Notes: a model not told the origin generated them from the letters alone. A stretch of 64,000 nt of DNA from Streptomyces sp. NBC_01241 (GCF_041435435.1 NZ_CP108494.1:6110501-6174500), one strand, 5' to 3'. Positions 8,646-21,692 are shown, counted from the stretch's first letter. Program-made: numbers and translations.

Positions 8646-10319
8646 ATGTCCGCACGACGTCACGCCACCCTGAGAGCGCTCTCGCTCGCTACCACCGTGG
8701 TCGCGCTCGCCGCCGGTTGCTCGTCCGCCAATTCGGGTGCCAACAAAGGGGGCGGCGCCTCCGGCGTGCTGACCCTGGGCAAGCCGGACGGGCCGCAGAC
8801 CAACAACAGCAACCCGTTCCTCAGCACCTCGGCGGGCGCCACGCTCGGCTACCGCTTCATGATCTACGAGCCCCTCGCCATGACGAACCAGATCCGGCCC
8901 GCGGACAAGGCCGCCCCCTGGCTCGCGACCGGCTGGAAGTGGGAGTCCAACTTCACCAAGGTCACCTTCACCCTGGACCCCAAGGCCAAGTGGGCCGACG
9001 GCAAGCCGCTGACCGCCGAGGACGTCGCGTACACCTTCGACCTCCTGAAGAAGCACCCGGCGCTCAACGGCAACGGCATCCCGTTCGACGGGGTCGCGGT
9101 GCAGGGCAAGACGGTCGTCCTGACCTTCAAGGACTCCCAGTACGTCAACCAGAACAAGATCATCCAGCAGTTCGTCGTGCCCAAGCACATCTGGGAAGGC
9201 GTCAAGAACCCGGAGACCTGGCCCAACCGCACGCCGGTCGGCTCGGGCCCGTACAAGCTCAAGACGTTCACCCCGCAGACCACCACCCTGACCGCCACGC
9301 CCACCTACTGGAAGGGCGCGACCAAGGTCAAGGAGCTGCGCTACACCGCGTACAACGACAACAGCGCGGCGACCACGGCGCTGGCGAGCGGCAAGGTCGA
9401 GTGGTCGTTCGTCTTCATGCCGAACTACAAGCAGCTGTTCATCAGCAAGGACCCCAAGAACCACAAGCTGTGGTTCCCGTCCGGGCTCGGCATCCACGGA
9501 CTGTGGTTCAACACCGCCCGCAAGCCGCTCGACAACCCGGCGCTGCGCAAGGCCATGGCGATGGTCGTCGACCGCAAGGCGATCTACACCCAGGCCGAGG
9601 CGACCCTCTACCCGGAGATCACCAACCCGACCGGCATCCCGCTGCCCGCCGGTGAGTCCTTCCTCGCGCCCGAGTACAGGAGCGCCACCACCGCACCGGA
9701 CGTGGCCGGGGCCAAGAAGATCCTCGCCGACGCCGGGTTCGAGCTCAGCGGCGGAGTGCTGAAGGACCCGAGCGGCAAGCCGGTGCAGCTCACCTTCACC
9801 GACCCGGCCGGCTGGAACGACTACATCACCGGGCTCGCGATCATCAAGGACAACATCAAGCAGCTCGGCATCGAGGCCAAGGTCAAGACGCAGACCGCGG
9901 AGGCCTGGGGCGCGGACGTCGCCAACGGCAACTTCGACGCAACCCTGCACTGGACCAACAGCGGCGCCACCCCGTACGACATGTACCAGAACATCATGGA
10001 CGGCGCGCTGCTCCAGCCCGTCGGCAAGGCGTCCCAGCTCGGCAACTTCGGCCGCTTCAAGAACGACCAGGCCACCAAGGCGCTCAAGGACTTCGCCAAC
10101 GCCACCGAGGACTCCGCCCGCACCACGGCCATGAACACCCTCCAGAAGATCATGGTCGAGCAGGCGCCGGTGATCCCGACGGCCGCCGCCCCCATCGGAG
10201 CCGAGTACTCCACGAAGAACTGGGTGGGCTGGCCCACCGAGGCCGACCCGTACGCCCCGCCGCAGCACACCCAGCCGTCCGCGCTGCAGATCGTGCTCCA
10301 GCTCAAGCCCGCCAAGTAA
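8646..10319 (+). CDS. Family 5 solute-binding lipoprotein (Opp/Dpp type)
   Basis: 557 aa. A lipoprotein signal peptide ends in LAAGC (C25), so it is anchored outside the membrane. The rest is a family 5 (peptide/nickel/oligosaccharide) binding protein, with the PWLATGWKW, KWADGKPLTAEDVAYTF and GSGPYKLK signatures and length typical of the family. It captures the substrate for the transporter encoded downstream. Many members bind peptides, but others bind cello-oligosaccharides; the GH1 enzyme and LacI regulator in the same cluster favour a beta-glucoside. The ATG at 8646 follows a GGAG. A 14-bp palindrome at 8671-8684 within the signal-peptide codons resembles a LacI-family operator. Confidence 0.9.
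   Translation: MSARRHATLRALSLATTVVALAAGCSSANSGANKGGGASGVLTLGKPDGPQTNNSNPFLSTSAGATLGYRFMIYEPLAMTNQIRPADKAAPWLATGWKWESNFTKVTFTLDPKAKWADGKPLTAEDVAYTFDLLKKHPALNGNGIPFDGVAVQGKTVVLTFKDSQYVNQNKIIQQFVVPKHIWEGVKNPETWPNRTPVGSGPYKLKTFTPQTTTLTATPTYWKGATKVKELRYTAYNDNSAATTALASGKVEWSFVFMPNYKQLFISKDPKNHKLWFPSGLGIHGLWFNTARKPLDNPALRKAMAMVVDRKAIYTQAEATLYPEITNPTGIPLPAGESFLAPEYRSATTAPDVAGAKKILADAGFELSGGVLKDPSGKPVQLTFTDPAGWNDYITGLAIIKDNIKQLGIEAKVKTQTAEAWGADVANGNFDATLHWTNSGATPYDMYQNIMDGALLQPVGKASQLGNFGRFKNDQATKALKDFANATEDSARTTAMNTLQKIMVEQAPVIPTAAAPIGAEYSTKNWVGWPTEADPYAPPQHTQPSALQIVLQLKPAK
8671..8684 (+). promoter_or_regulatory. CebR-box-like palindrome inside the SBP gene
   Basis: TGAGAGCGCTCTCG, 26 bp after the A of the start codon. 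It matches the Streptomyces CebR operator TGGGAGCGCTCCCA at 11 of 14 positions, and two of the three differences (positions 3 and 12) are symmetric. It is a plausible site for the LacI-type regulator encoded upstream, blocking elongation or initiation. Binding is inference. Confidence 0.5.
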
Positions 10320-10340
10320 GCACGGGGAGACGGACCGGCC

Positions 10341-11486
10341 ATGACCACCACCACCGATCGGACCGGCGACGTCGTGCTCGAAGCACGCGGAGTCGCCAAA
10401 CACTTCCCCGTCCGCCGCACCGGCCGCGATCTCGTCTCCCGCCGGCGCCGCACCGTCCACGCCGTCGACGACGTCTCGCTGCAACTCCGGCGGGGCACGG
10501 TCACGGCCCTGGTGGGGGAGTCGGGCTCCGGGAAGTCCACCGTGGCCAGACTGCTCGCCCAGCTGTATCCGCTCACCGAGGGCGAGATCCGGCTGGCAGG
10601 GAAGGCGGTGAAGGCAGGCCGCGGCCGGTCCTTCCGCGCGTACGTACGTCAGGTCCAGCTGATCTTCCAGGACCCGTTCGCCTCGCTCAACCCCGTGCAC
10701 ACCGTGCGCTACCACCTCACCCGGGCACTGACGATCCACGGCCGGGAGGCGAGCGGGGCCGAGCTCGCCGCGCTGCTGGAACGGGTGCAGCTCACCCCCG
10801 CCGCGCAGTACCTCGACACGTTCCCGCACGAGCTGTCGGGGGGACAGCGCCAGCGCGTGGCCATCGCCCGCGCGCTCGGCGCCGACCCCCAGGTCCTGCT
10901 CGCCGACGAGCCCGTCTCGATGCTGGACGTCTCGATCCGGCTCGGGGTGCTCAATCTGCTGAAGGACCTCAAGGACCGGCTGCGCCTCGCGATCCTCTAC
11001 ATCACCCACGACATCGCCTCCGCCCGCTACTTCGCGGACACCACGCTGGTGATGTACGCGGGCCGGATCGTCGAGGGTGGTGACAGCGAGACCGTTACCC
11101 AGCGCCCCGCTCACCCGTACACCCAGCTCCTCATCGCCTCGGCGCCCGACCCGGACCGGGTGGTCGCCGAGGCGGAGCAGGAGGAGACGGGCAGCGGCGA
11201 ACCGCCCTCGCTCATCGACCCGCCCGCGGGCTGCCGCTTCCACCCCCGCTGCCCCAGGGCGATGGAGCGCTGCCGCACCGAACCGCCGCCGCGCTTCGAC
11301 CTCGAAGACGGCCAGTGGGCGGCCTGCTGGCTGTACGCGGACGGCGCGCACGACGCGGACGGCGCGCACGGCCCGGACGACGCGCACGACGCGCACGGCC
11401 CGGACGATGCGGACGGCGCGCACGGCCCGCACGGCGCGCACGTCGCGGAAGCCGCCGATGGTCAGGCGAAGGGGGCCGCGAAGTGA
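10341..11486 (+). CDS. ABC transporter ATP-binding protein, OppF/DppF-like
   Basis: 381 aa. Walker A GESGSGKST (~residue 58), Q-loop LIFQDPFASLNP, signature LSGGQRQRVAIARAL, Walker B VLLADEP, H-loop ITHD, then the C-terminal oligopeptide-transporter domain with the four-cysteine GCRFHPRC..A...C motif (iron-sulfur-type in the family). It powers the transporter together with the second ATPase (13462-14481). The last ~45 residues are an unusual Asp/His/Gly/Ala repeat (DGAHDADGAHGP and variants) that the family lacks. The stop overlaps the next start (GTGA). It lies 21 bp after the binding protein gene. Confidence 0.92.
   Translation: MTTTTDRTGDVVLEARGVAKHFPVRRTGRDLVSRRRRTVHAVDDVSLQLRRGTVTALVGESGSGKSTVARLLAQLYPLTEGEIRLAGKAVKAGRGRSFRAYVRQVQLIFQDPFASLNPVHTVRYHLTRALTIHGREASGAELAALLERVQLTPAAQYLDTFPHELSGGQRQRVAIARALGADPQVLLADEPVSMLDVSIRLGVLNLLKDLKDRLRLAILYITHDIASARYFADTTLVMYAGRIVEGGDSETVTQRPAHPYTQLLIASAPDPDRVVAEAEQEETGSGEPPSLIDPPAGCRFHPRCPRAMERCRTEPPPRFDLEDGQWAACWLYADGAHDADGAHGPDDAHDAHGPDDADGAHGPHGAHVAEAADGQAKGAAK
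11337..11454 (+). repeat. GC-rich minisatellite in the ATPase 3' end
   Basis: Iterations of GACGCGCAC / GACGGCGCGCAC-type units (9-12 bp), in frame, encode the D/A/H/G tail of the ATPase. The units vary in length by multiples of three, so the frame is preserved. The His/Asp content might bind metal, but expansion by slippage is the simpler reading. Confidence 0.7.
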
Positions 11487-12463
11487 AGTACCTGCTGCAA
11501 CGGCTCGCCTTCTACCTGGTCACCGCCTGGGCCGCGATCACCATCAACTTCCTGATTCCGCGCATGATGCCCGGCGACCCCGTCCAGGCGCTCATCTCCC
11601 GCTTCCAGGGCCAGCTCGATACCAACGCCGTCAACTCGCTCAAGGCGCTCTTCGGCCTCGACAAGCACCAGTCGCTCTGGCAGCAGTACACCGACTACTG
11701 GTCGCATCTGCTCGACGGCGACCTCGGGCTCTCCTTCACCTTCTTCCCGACGCCGGTCAGCGAGGTGATCGCCCAGTCGCTGCCGTGGACGCTCGCGCTC
11801 GTCGGCGTCACCACCCTGATCAGCTTCGTGCTCGGCACGGGCATCGGGGTCTTCACCGGCTGGCGGCGCGGCTCCTGGATGGACAGCCTGCTGCCCGTCA
11901 CCACGTTCATCTCGGCCATCCCGTACTTCTGGCTGGGGCTCATCGCCATCGCGCTGTTCGCCGTGAAGTGGCCGCTCTTCCCGGCCGCCGGCGGCTACGA
12001 CAGTTCGCTCGTGCCCGCCTTCGACTGGCCGTTCATCTCCAGCGCGCTCCGCCACGCGGTGCTGCCCGGTTTCACCATCGTGCTCAGCGCGGTGGCCGGC
12101 TGGATCCTCGGCATGCGGAACATGATGGTGACGGTGTCCTCCGAGGACTACGTCATGGTCGCCCAGGCCAAGGGGCTGTCCGAGCGCCGGGTGATGTTCG
12201 GATACGCCGCACGCAACGCGATCCTCCCCAACATCTCCGGCTTCGCCCTCTCGCTGGGCTTCATCGTCGGCGGCACGCTGCTGGTGGAGATGGTCTTCTC
12301 CTACCCCGGCATCGGCTACCAGCTCTTCCAGGGCGTGGGCGCGAAGGACTACCCCCTGATGCAGGGCGTCTTCCTGATCATCACGCTCTCCGTCCTCGCG
12401 GCGAACCTCCTTGCCGATGTGCTCTACATGGTCCTCGACCCCCGTACCCGAAGGGAGGCCTAG
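11483..12463 (+). CDS. ABC transporter permease, DppB/OppB-like
   Basis: 326 aa with about six membrane segments. Starts at GTG 11483, overlapping the preceding stop by 4 bp. The N terminus KYLLQRLAFYLVTAWAAITI, the FLIPRMMPGDP motif near residue 30 and the EAA loop region (YVMVAQAKGLSERRVMFGYAARNA) define an OppB-type subunit, which contacts an ATPase through the EAA loop. It forms the channel with the permease at 12467. Part of one operon from the binding protein to the second ATPase. Confidence 0.9.
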   Translation: MKYLLQRLAFYLVTAWAAITINFLIPRMMPGDPVQALISRFQGQLDTNAVNSLKALFGLDKHQSLWQQYTDYWSHLLDGDLGLSFTFFPTPVSEVIAQSLPWTLALVGVTTLISFVLGTGIGVFTGWRRGSWMDSLLPVTTFISAIPYFWLGLIAIALFAVKWPLFPAAGGYDSSLVPAFDWPFISSALRHAVLPGFTIVLSAVAGWILGMRNMMVTVSSEDYVMVAQAKGLSERRVMFGYAARNAILPNISGFALSLGFIVGGTLLVEMVFSYPGIGYQLFQGVGAKDYPLMQGVFLIITLSVLAANLLADVLYMVLDPRTRREA

Positions 12464-12466
12464 GAC

Positions 12467-14481
<2,015 letters not shown>

Positions 14482-14549
14482 CGATCCCACGCGACCCGCG
14501 CGATCCCACGTGACCCACGCGATCCGACGCGATCCGACGCGACCCCACG
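14482..14549 (+). repeat. Tandem repeats in the ATPase-GH1 gap
   Basis: Two 19-bp units (CGATCCCACGCGACCCGCG and a variant, from 14482 and 14501) followed by three 10-bp units CGATCCGACG / CGACCCCACG (from 14520). They fill the 85-bp gap almost completely, leaving only the ribosome site of the GH1 gene. Confidence 0.75.
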
Positions 14550-14566
14550 CACACCACAGGAGACCC

Positions 14567-15985
<1,419 letters not shown>

Positions 15986-16059
15986 TCCGGTCGGCGCGCG
16001 GGAAGCCGGCCCGTGTGGGTGACCGGGCAGGCGTCAACCACGTGGGTTAGCTTCGAGAT

Positions 16060-17436
16060 ATGCGGAACGGGCTGTTCCTGACCTTGTTGGCCGGCCTGCT
16101 GCTGATTCTGTCGGCGGTCGTGCTCGCCGATGCGTCGACCGCTGCACCCGCCGCGGTCGGTGCATCGACCATCAACGATGTCGCGCAGGCGCTGCGCAAG
16201 AACCCGGTGTACGTCGACCCGGCCGCCGCCGCCCAGCTCTCCCCGGGCCAGGCGGCCGCCCTGACGAAGAAGATCAAGGACGCCGACAAGCCCGTGTTCG
16301 TGGTCGTACTCCCGCGGACCCCGGCGTTTCCCGAGCAGAGCCTGCTCACCACCCTGCGCGCGGACACCGGCATCACCGGCGTCTACGCGGTCCGTCTCGG
16401 CAACGGATTCAACGCCGGCGCCGACCCGCGGGTGATGTCCACCCGAACGGTCCAGAACCTGACCGCCGCGGTCAAGGCGCCCGGCACGGACATCGATGCC
16501 GCGACCCAGCTGAACGCCTTCGTGGACCGGGCCGTCGAACAGGCCCGGGGCAGGGCCCCCGCCTCCTGGGGCGGCTCCTCGGCGGGCAGCGGACCGTCGT
16601 CCGTCGTCGGACTGATCACGGCTGCCGCGATCCTGGTGCTGGGCGCCGGTACGGCGTACACGATTTTCCGGCGCAACCGGAAGCGCAAGGAGAACGAGGA
16701 GCAGGCCGCGCTCGACAAGCTCCGCCTCGTCGTGGACGAGGACATCACCGCGTACGGCGAAACCCTGGACCGGCTGGACTTCCACCCCGCCGAGCCGGGC
16801 GCCGACGACGTCATGCGCGGCGACTACGAACGGGCACTCGACTCCTACGAGAGCGCGAAGACCCGCATGTCCCGGGCCCGGCGCCCGTCCGACGTGCGCG
16901 GGGTCACCCAGGCCCTGGAGGACGGCCGGTTCTCCCTCGCGGTCCTTCAGGCCCGCCGCACCGGCACCGAGCCGCCCGCCCGCCGCCCGCCGTGCTTCTT
17001 CGACCCGCGCCACGGCCCCTCGGTCGCCGACGCCCGGTGGTCCCCGTCCGGCGGCACGGCCCGCGAGGTCCCGGTCTGCGCGGCGGACGAGATCCGGCTG
17101 CGCGAGGGCGAGGAACCGCTGAGCCGCACCGTCGACACGGGCGACGGCCGCCGCCGCCCGTACTGGGAGGCGGGCCCGGCGTACGGCCCCTGGGCGGGTG
17201 GCTACTTCGGCGGCGGTCTGCTCCCCGGCCTGCTGGCCGGCACGGTCCTCGGCTCGATGCTGTCCTCCCCGGCGTACGCGGACGAGTACGGCGGCGGAGA
17301 CTTCGGCTCCGGCGGTGACTGGAGCGGCGGTGACGGCTCCGGTTCCGACTTCGACACCTCCGGCTTCGACGGCGGGGGCTTCGGCGGGGGAGGCGACCTC
17401 GGGGGCGGCGGCGGATTCGACGGGGGCGGGTTCTGA
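16060..17436 (+). CDS. Membrane-anchored protein with TPM-like extracytoplasmic domain and Gly-rich tail
   Basis: 458 aa, function unknown. A signal peptide or N-terminal anchor (residues ~5-25) leads into an extracytoplasmic domain of about 140 residues (INDVAQALRKNPVYVDP; VFVVVLPRTPAFPE) like the TPM/DUF6676-type proteins of actinobacteria. A membrane helix (residues ~183-202), a basic/charged stretch, and a C terminus very rich in Gly, Ser and Asp (GGGFGGGGDLGG type) follow. No ribosome site is obvious; a TAGCTT -10-like box ends 6 bp before the ATG, so the mRNA may be leaderless. It is transcribed alone. Confidence 0.65.
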   Translation: MRNGLFLTLLAGLLLILSAVVLADASTAAPAAVGASTINDVAQALRKNPVYVDPAAAAQLSPGQAAALTKKIKDADKPVFVVVLPRTPAFPEQSLLTTLRADTGITGVYAVRLGNGFNAGADPRVMSTRTVQNLTAAVKAPGTDIDAATQLNAFVDRAVEQARGRAPASWGGSSAGSGPSSVVGLITAAAILVLGAGTAYTIFRRNRKRKENEEQAALDKLRLVVDEDITAYGETLDRLDFHPAEPGADDVMRGDYERALDSYESAKTRMSRARRPSDVRGVTQALEDGRFSLAVLQARRTGTEPPARRPPCFFDPRHGPSVADARWSPSGGTAREVPVCAADEIRLREGEEPLSRTVDTGDGRRRPYWEAGPAYGPWAGGYFGGGLLPGLLAGTVLGSMLSSPAYADEYGGGDFGSGGDWSGGDGSGSDFDTSGFDGGGFGGGGDLGGGGGFDGGGF

Positions 17437-17489
17437 GCCGTTGATCAGCGAACTCTCGGGCAGGGGCGATTCATGCTAGACCTGAAGTC

Positions 17490-20282
17490 ATGTCTGGTAT
17501 CGGCCGATTTCGGGCGAGGCTGCGGCGCACCGTCCGGCGACCACATCGGCACGATGGGGGGCGCTCGGGCCAAGCTCCCGCTGCGCCGCCCGACCGGAAC
17601 ATGACTCACTGTTCCCCGGGGAGTGAACTGCGCGCGCTGTTCAGCGTGCGCACCCTGGCGGGCCAGGTCTTCTGCTTCGTGCTCGCGCTCGTACTGCTGC
17701 TCGTCGCCGCCGCCGCGATCGCGCTGGTGGTGCAGAGCCGCCGCGACAGCCTGGAGGAGGCCAAGCTGCGCACCCTGAGCGTGGCCCAGACATTCGCCGA
17801 CTCGCCGGGGATCGTGGAGGCGCTGGGCACCAAGGACCCCACGGCGATCCTGCAGCCACGCGCGGAGGAGACCCGCAAGGAGGCCCATGTCGACACTGTC
17901 GTCGTGATAAGCGTCCACGGCGTCCGCTACACCCACCCCGACCCCGCGCTGATCGGCAAGCACGTCGTCGGCCCGTACAAGGAGGCCCTGGCGGGTCATG
18001 CCTTCACCCGGAGCTTCCGCGGCAGCCAGGGGCCCTCGGTCAACTCGGTGGTGCCTGTCGACCGGCCCGACGGGAAGGTCGTCGGCGTGGTGTCCGTCGG
18101 GCTCACCGACAAGTCGGTGAACATGGTGGCCGACCGGTCCATCCCGCTCAGTGCCGCCGCGGCGGTGGTCGCCGCGGCGATCACCACGGGCGGCGCGGCG
18201 CTCGTGAGCAGACGGCTGCGCCGTCAGACGCACGGCCTCGGACCCGCAGAGATGACCCGGATGTACGAGCACCACGACGCGGTGCTGCACGCGGTCCGCG
18301 AGGGCGTCCTCATCGTCGGGGCCGACCACCGGCTGATGCTCGCCAACGACGAGGCCCGCAGACTCCTCGACCTCCCGCTGGACGCCGAGGGCCGCGCGGT
18401 CGCGGACCTCGGGCTGCCCCCGGCCACCGCGGAGCTGCTCGTCTCCGGCCGGACCACCACCGACGAGGTGCTGCGCAGCGGCAACCGGCTGCTGGCCGTC
18501 AGCCTCCGCCCGACGGACACGCGCGGCGCACCCCGGAGCACCGTGGCGACCCTGCGGGACACCACCGATCTCAGTGCGATCTCGGGCCGGGCGGAACTCG
18601 TGCATGAACGCCTGCTGCTCCTCTACGAGGCCGGTGCCCGGATCGGTACCACCCTCGACGTGACCCGGACGGCCCAGGAGCTCGCGGACGTGGCGATCCC
18701 CGGATTCGCCGACGTCGCCACCGTCGATTTCGCTCCCCCCACCGTCCCCGGGGAGAGACCGGCCACGGAGACCGGATCCCCGCTGGACATGCGCCGTACC
18801 GCGATCGCCGCCGCGGACCCGGACCAGCCGTTGTTCCCGGTCGGACGAGAGGTCGGCTTCGTTCCCAACAGGACCGGGGCCAAGCGCGTGAACATCGCGG
18901 AGGCCGGGCTGGGCACCGAAGTGATCACCGCGCTGGGCTGGCGGCACTGGTCCGCCGAGCATGCCAGGGACATCCTGGACTACGGATTCCACTCGGTGAT
19001 CTCCGTACCACTGCACGCCCGCGGATTCATTCTGGGCCTGGCCAACTTCTGGCGCGCAGGCGACAGGGCTCCGTTCGACGCCGACGACGAGTCCTTCGCC
19101 GAAGAGCTGGTGGGACGGGCGGCCATCAGCCTGGACAACGCCCGCCGGTACACACGCGAGCACGAAATGGCCGTGACACTGCAACGCAGCCTGCTGCCCC
19201 GCGGCCTGCCCGAACAGAACGCCCTCGAGGTGGCCTACCGCTATCTGCCGGCGCGCGCCGAGGTGGGCGGCGACTGGTACGACGTGATCCCGCTGTCGGG
19301 CGCCCGCGTGGCGCTGGTCGTCGGTGACGTGGTCGGCCAGGGACTGCACGCCGCCGCCACCATGGGGCGGCTGCGAACCGCCATCCACAACTTCTCCACG
19401 CTGGACCTCCCGCCCGACGAACTCCTCGGACATCTCGACGAACTGGTCAGCCGGATCGACCAGGACGAAGCGGCCGGCGACGGCGTCGAGATCGCCGGAG
19501 CCACCTGCGTGTACGCGATCTACGACGCGGTCTCCGGTAACTGCTCGGTGGCCCGGGCCGGCCATCCGGGGCCGGTACTGGTCCTGCCCGACGGCACCGT
19601 GGAGTTCTCCGAGGTTCCGGTCGGTCAGCCCCTCGGCATCGGCGGCATGCCGTTCGAGGCGGCCGACTTCCACGTACCCGAGGGGAGCCGTCTGGTCCTT
19701 TACACGGACGGCCTCGTCGAACGGCGCGACCAGGACATCGACACCGGACTGGAGCTGCTGCGCGACTCCCTCGCGGGTCGCGACCGGACACCGGAGGAGA
19801 CCTGCGACGACGTGCTCGCCGCGATGCTGCCCGGCCAGCCGAGCGACGACGTGGCCCTCCTCGTGGCCCGTACCCGCACGCTCGATCCCGACCAGGTCGC
19901 GCGGTGGGCCGTCGCCACCGATCCGTCGGCCGTCGCCGGAGTCCGAAAGAACGTCACTCAGTGGCTCGCCGACCGCGGCCTGGACGAGGAGGCGTTCACC
20001 ACCGAACTCATCCTGAGCGAGCTGGTCACCAACGCGGTGCGCTACGGCACCGGACCGATCGAGGTCCGCCTGCTCTACGACCGCAACCTGATCTGCGAAG
20101 TGTCCGACACCAGCAACACCTCACCGCATCTGCGGTACGCGGCGACGACGGACGAGGGCGGCCGGGGCCTGTTCCTCGTCGCCCAGTTCGCCGAGCGCTG
20201 GGGTACCCGTTACACCGACAGGGGCAAGGTGATCTGGTCGGAGCAGACGGTCGGCGAACCGGAGACGGACGAGGGGGCTTGA
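17490..20282 (+). CDS. Multi-sensor SpoIIE-type PP2C phosphatase with HATPase domain
   Basis: 930 aa. Domains in order: membrane helix (~55-80); extracytoplasmic CitA/DcuS-like Cache sensor (~85-215, with RYTHPDPALIGK and VGVVSVGL); second membrane helix; PAS (~265-350, EGVLIVGADHRLMLAN); GAF (~375-565); SpoIIE phosphatase (~580-790, with metal sites EVGGDWYDV and GDVVGQG and the SDDVALL motif); C-terminal HATPase_c/RsbW-like kinase (~810-920, with ELVTNAVRYG and GRGLFLV). Such proteins link external signals to anti-sigma-antagonist phosphorylation. Phosphatase and kinase-like modules on one chain suggest a self-contained partner-switch. No substrate gene is adjacent. The ATG follows a TAGACC box by 7 bp. 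Confidence 0.87.
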   Translation: MSGIGRFRARLRRTVRRPHRHDGGRSGQAPAAPPDRNMTHCSPGSELRALFSVRTLAGQVFCFVLALVLLLVAAAAIALVVQSRRDSLEEAKLRTLSVAQTFADSPGIVEALGTKDPTAILQPRAEETRKEAHVDTVVVISVHGVRYTHPDPALIGKHVVGPYKEALAGHAFTRSFRGSQGPSVNSVVPVDRPDGKVVGVVSVGLTDKSVNMVADRSIPLSAAAAVVAAAITTGGAALVSRRLRRQTHGLGPAEMTRMYEHHDAVLHAVREGVLIVGADHRLMLANDEARRLLDLPLDAEGRAVADLGLPPATAELLVSGRTTTDEVLRSGNRLLAVSLRPTDTRGAPRSTVATLRDTTDLSAISGRAELVHERLLLLYEAGARIGTTLDVTRTAQELADVAIPGFADVATVDFAPPTVPGERPATETGSPLDMRRTAIAAADPDQPLFPVGREVGFVPNRTGAKRVNIAEAGLGTEVITALGWRHWSAEHARDILDYGFHSVISVPLHARGFILGLANFWRAGDRAPFDADDESFAEELVGRAAISLDNARRYTREHEMAVTLQRSLLPRGLPEQNALEVAYRYLPARAEVGGDWYDVIPLSGARVALVVGDVVGQGLHAAATMGRLRTAIHNFSTLDLPPDELLGHLDELVSRIDQDEAAGDGVEIAGATCVYAIYDAVSGNCSVARAGHPGPVLVLPDGTVEFSEVPVGQPLGIGGMPFEAADFHVPEGSRLVLYTDGLVERRDQDIDTGLELLRDSLAGRDRTPEETCDDVLAAMLPGQPSDDVALLVARTRTLDPDQVARWAVATDPSAVAGVRKNVTQWLADRGLDEEAFTTELILSELVTNAVRYGTGPIEVRLLYDRNLICEVSDTSNTSPHLRYAATTDEGGRGLFLVAQFAERWGTRYTDRGKVIWSEQTVGEPETDEGA

Positions 20283-20417
20283 AGCGTTGCGGAAGGCCGT
20301 GGGCGTTGTCGCCCGACATGCCTGCGGGGAGCGGCCGTGACACGCTGAAACGGGGGGTCAGGCCGGTCGCGGCACCGCTGGGCCGGAGCGACGGCTCTGC
20401 CACCCGAGGAGATCGAA

Positions 20418-20864
20418 ATGGCCAGTGAAACCACCGGAACCGGAGCGAGCAGCACGAACCCGAGCCCCACGCACGCGCCCGTATCCGGTACCACCGCCTT
20501 CGCGGCGGTCCTGATGGTCGTCGGCGGAGCGATGGCGATCTTCGAGGGGGTCGCGGCCCTCGCGAAGGAGCATTTGTTCGTCGTGACGCGCCACTACCTG
20601 TTCGAGTTCAGCCTGACGGGCTGGGGCTGGGTCCACCTCATTCTGGGCATCGCTCTCGTCCTCGCCGGCTTTGCCGTGCTCGGCGGAGCCCTGTGGGGGC
20701 GCTTTTTCGGTGTCGCAGTCGCCGGCCTGGGGGCGATCGCCAACTTCCTGTGGCTGCCGTACTACCCCTTGTGGGCCTTGGTGCTGATCGTCATCAACAT
20801 CCTCGTCGCCTGGGCGCTGTGCATGGGCATGCACCGAGAAGCGGACGCGGGCCGCTTGGCCTGA
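20418..20864 (+). CDS. DUF7144-like four-helix membrane protein
   Basis: 148 aa. A Thr/Ser/Pro-rich hydrophilic N terminus (~25 residues) is followed by four hydrophobic segments; the motif GWGWVHLILGIALVLAGFAVL and the YYPLWALVLIVINILVAWAL end are typical of a widespread actinobacterial membrane family annotated as DUF7144. Function unknown. GAGGAG is 8 bp ahead of the ATG. It is separated from the upstream phosphatase gene by 135 bp, so independent transcription is possible. Confidence 0.75.
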   Translation: MASETTGTGASSTNPSPTHAPVSGTTAFAAVLMVVGGAMAIFEGVAALAKEHLFVVTRHYLFEFSLTGWGWVHLILGIALVLAGFAVLGGALWGRFFGVAVAGLGAIANFLWLPYYPLWALVLIVINILVAWALCMGMHREADAGRLA

Positions 20865-21030
20865 CCCGCGTCTGCCCGCGTCAGGCCGCGTCAGGCCGAG
20901 AACGCGCACCCTGCCTCACGGAAGGTGGCGAGCTGTGCCCGGCGCCCCACGACGCCGAGCGCCCGCCTCCCGCCCCAGGCGGGGGAGGGGGAAGACAGGC
21001 GCGCTCGGGTTCGGCGTGAGCCGGAAAGCG

Positions 21031-21648
21031 TCAGGCCTGCGGTGCGGCGGCCTTGATGGCGGAGATGTCGAAGTTGAGCTTGACCTTGTCGCTGACCATG
21101 ACGCCGCCGGTCTCCAGCGCGGCGTTCCAGGTCAGGCCCCAGTCGGAGCGCAGGATGTCCGCGCTGCCCTCGAAGCCGACGCGCTCGTTGCCGTAGACGT
21201 CGGTGGCGGAGCCGTTGAACTCCAGGTCGATGGCGAGGGGGCGCGTGACGTCCTTGATGGTGAGGTCGCCGGTGACGCGGTACTTGTCGCCGCCGAGCTG
21301 CTCGGCCTGCGTGGAGCGGAACGTCATGAGGGGGAACTTCTCGGCGTCGAAGAAGTCGCCGCTGACCAGGTGGCCGTCGCGGTCGGCGATGCCGGTGTCG
21401 ACGCTGGCGATCCTGACGTCGATGGAGGCGGCGGAGTTCGCGGGGTTGTGGCCGTCGAGCTTCAGGCTGCCCTCGTGCTCACCGAAGGAACCGCGCACGT
21501 TGGTGACCATGGCGTGGCGCACGGTGAAGCCGATGCTGGTGTGCGCCGGGTCGATCGTGTAATCACCGGTGAGGGCGGCCAGGGCCGGGTCCACGGCGGG
21601 GGTGGTGGCGGACGGGGCGTTGTTGTTCTTGCGGTTGAACAGAGCCAT
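21031..21648 (-). CDS. YceI family lipid-binding-like protein
   Basis: 205 aa. The YceI beta-barrel is clear: GDYTIDPAHTSIGFTVRHAMV at the start of the domain, SIDVRIASVDTGIADRDGHL and FPLMTFRST in the middle, and VGFEGSADILRSDWGL near the end. Family members bind polyisoprenoids or similar amphiphiles. This form has no signal peptide (starts MALFNRKN), so it is probably cytoplasmic. The start at 21648 is preceded by GAGGAGGAG. The gene is monocistronic, and its promoter carries two similar 14-bp dyads, suggesting control by a MarR- or TetR-type repressor. Confidence 0.88.
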   Translation of the reverse strand: MALFNRKNNNAPSATTPAVDPALAALTGDYTIDPAHTSIGFTVRHAMVTNVRGSFGEHEGSLKLDGHNPANSAASIDVRIASVDTGIADRDGHLVSGDFFDAEKFPLMTFRSTQAEQLGGDKYRVTGDLTIKDVTRPLAIDLEFNGSATDVYGNERVGFEGSADILRSDWGLTWNAALETGGVMVSDKVKLNFDISAIKAAAPQA

Positions 21649-21692
21649 GGCTCCTCCTCGGGGGACGTGATCGAGTGGCGATCGAAGTGTTT

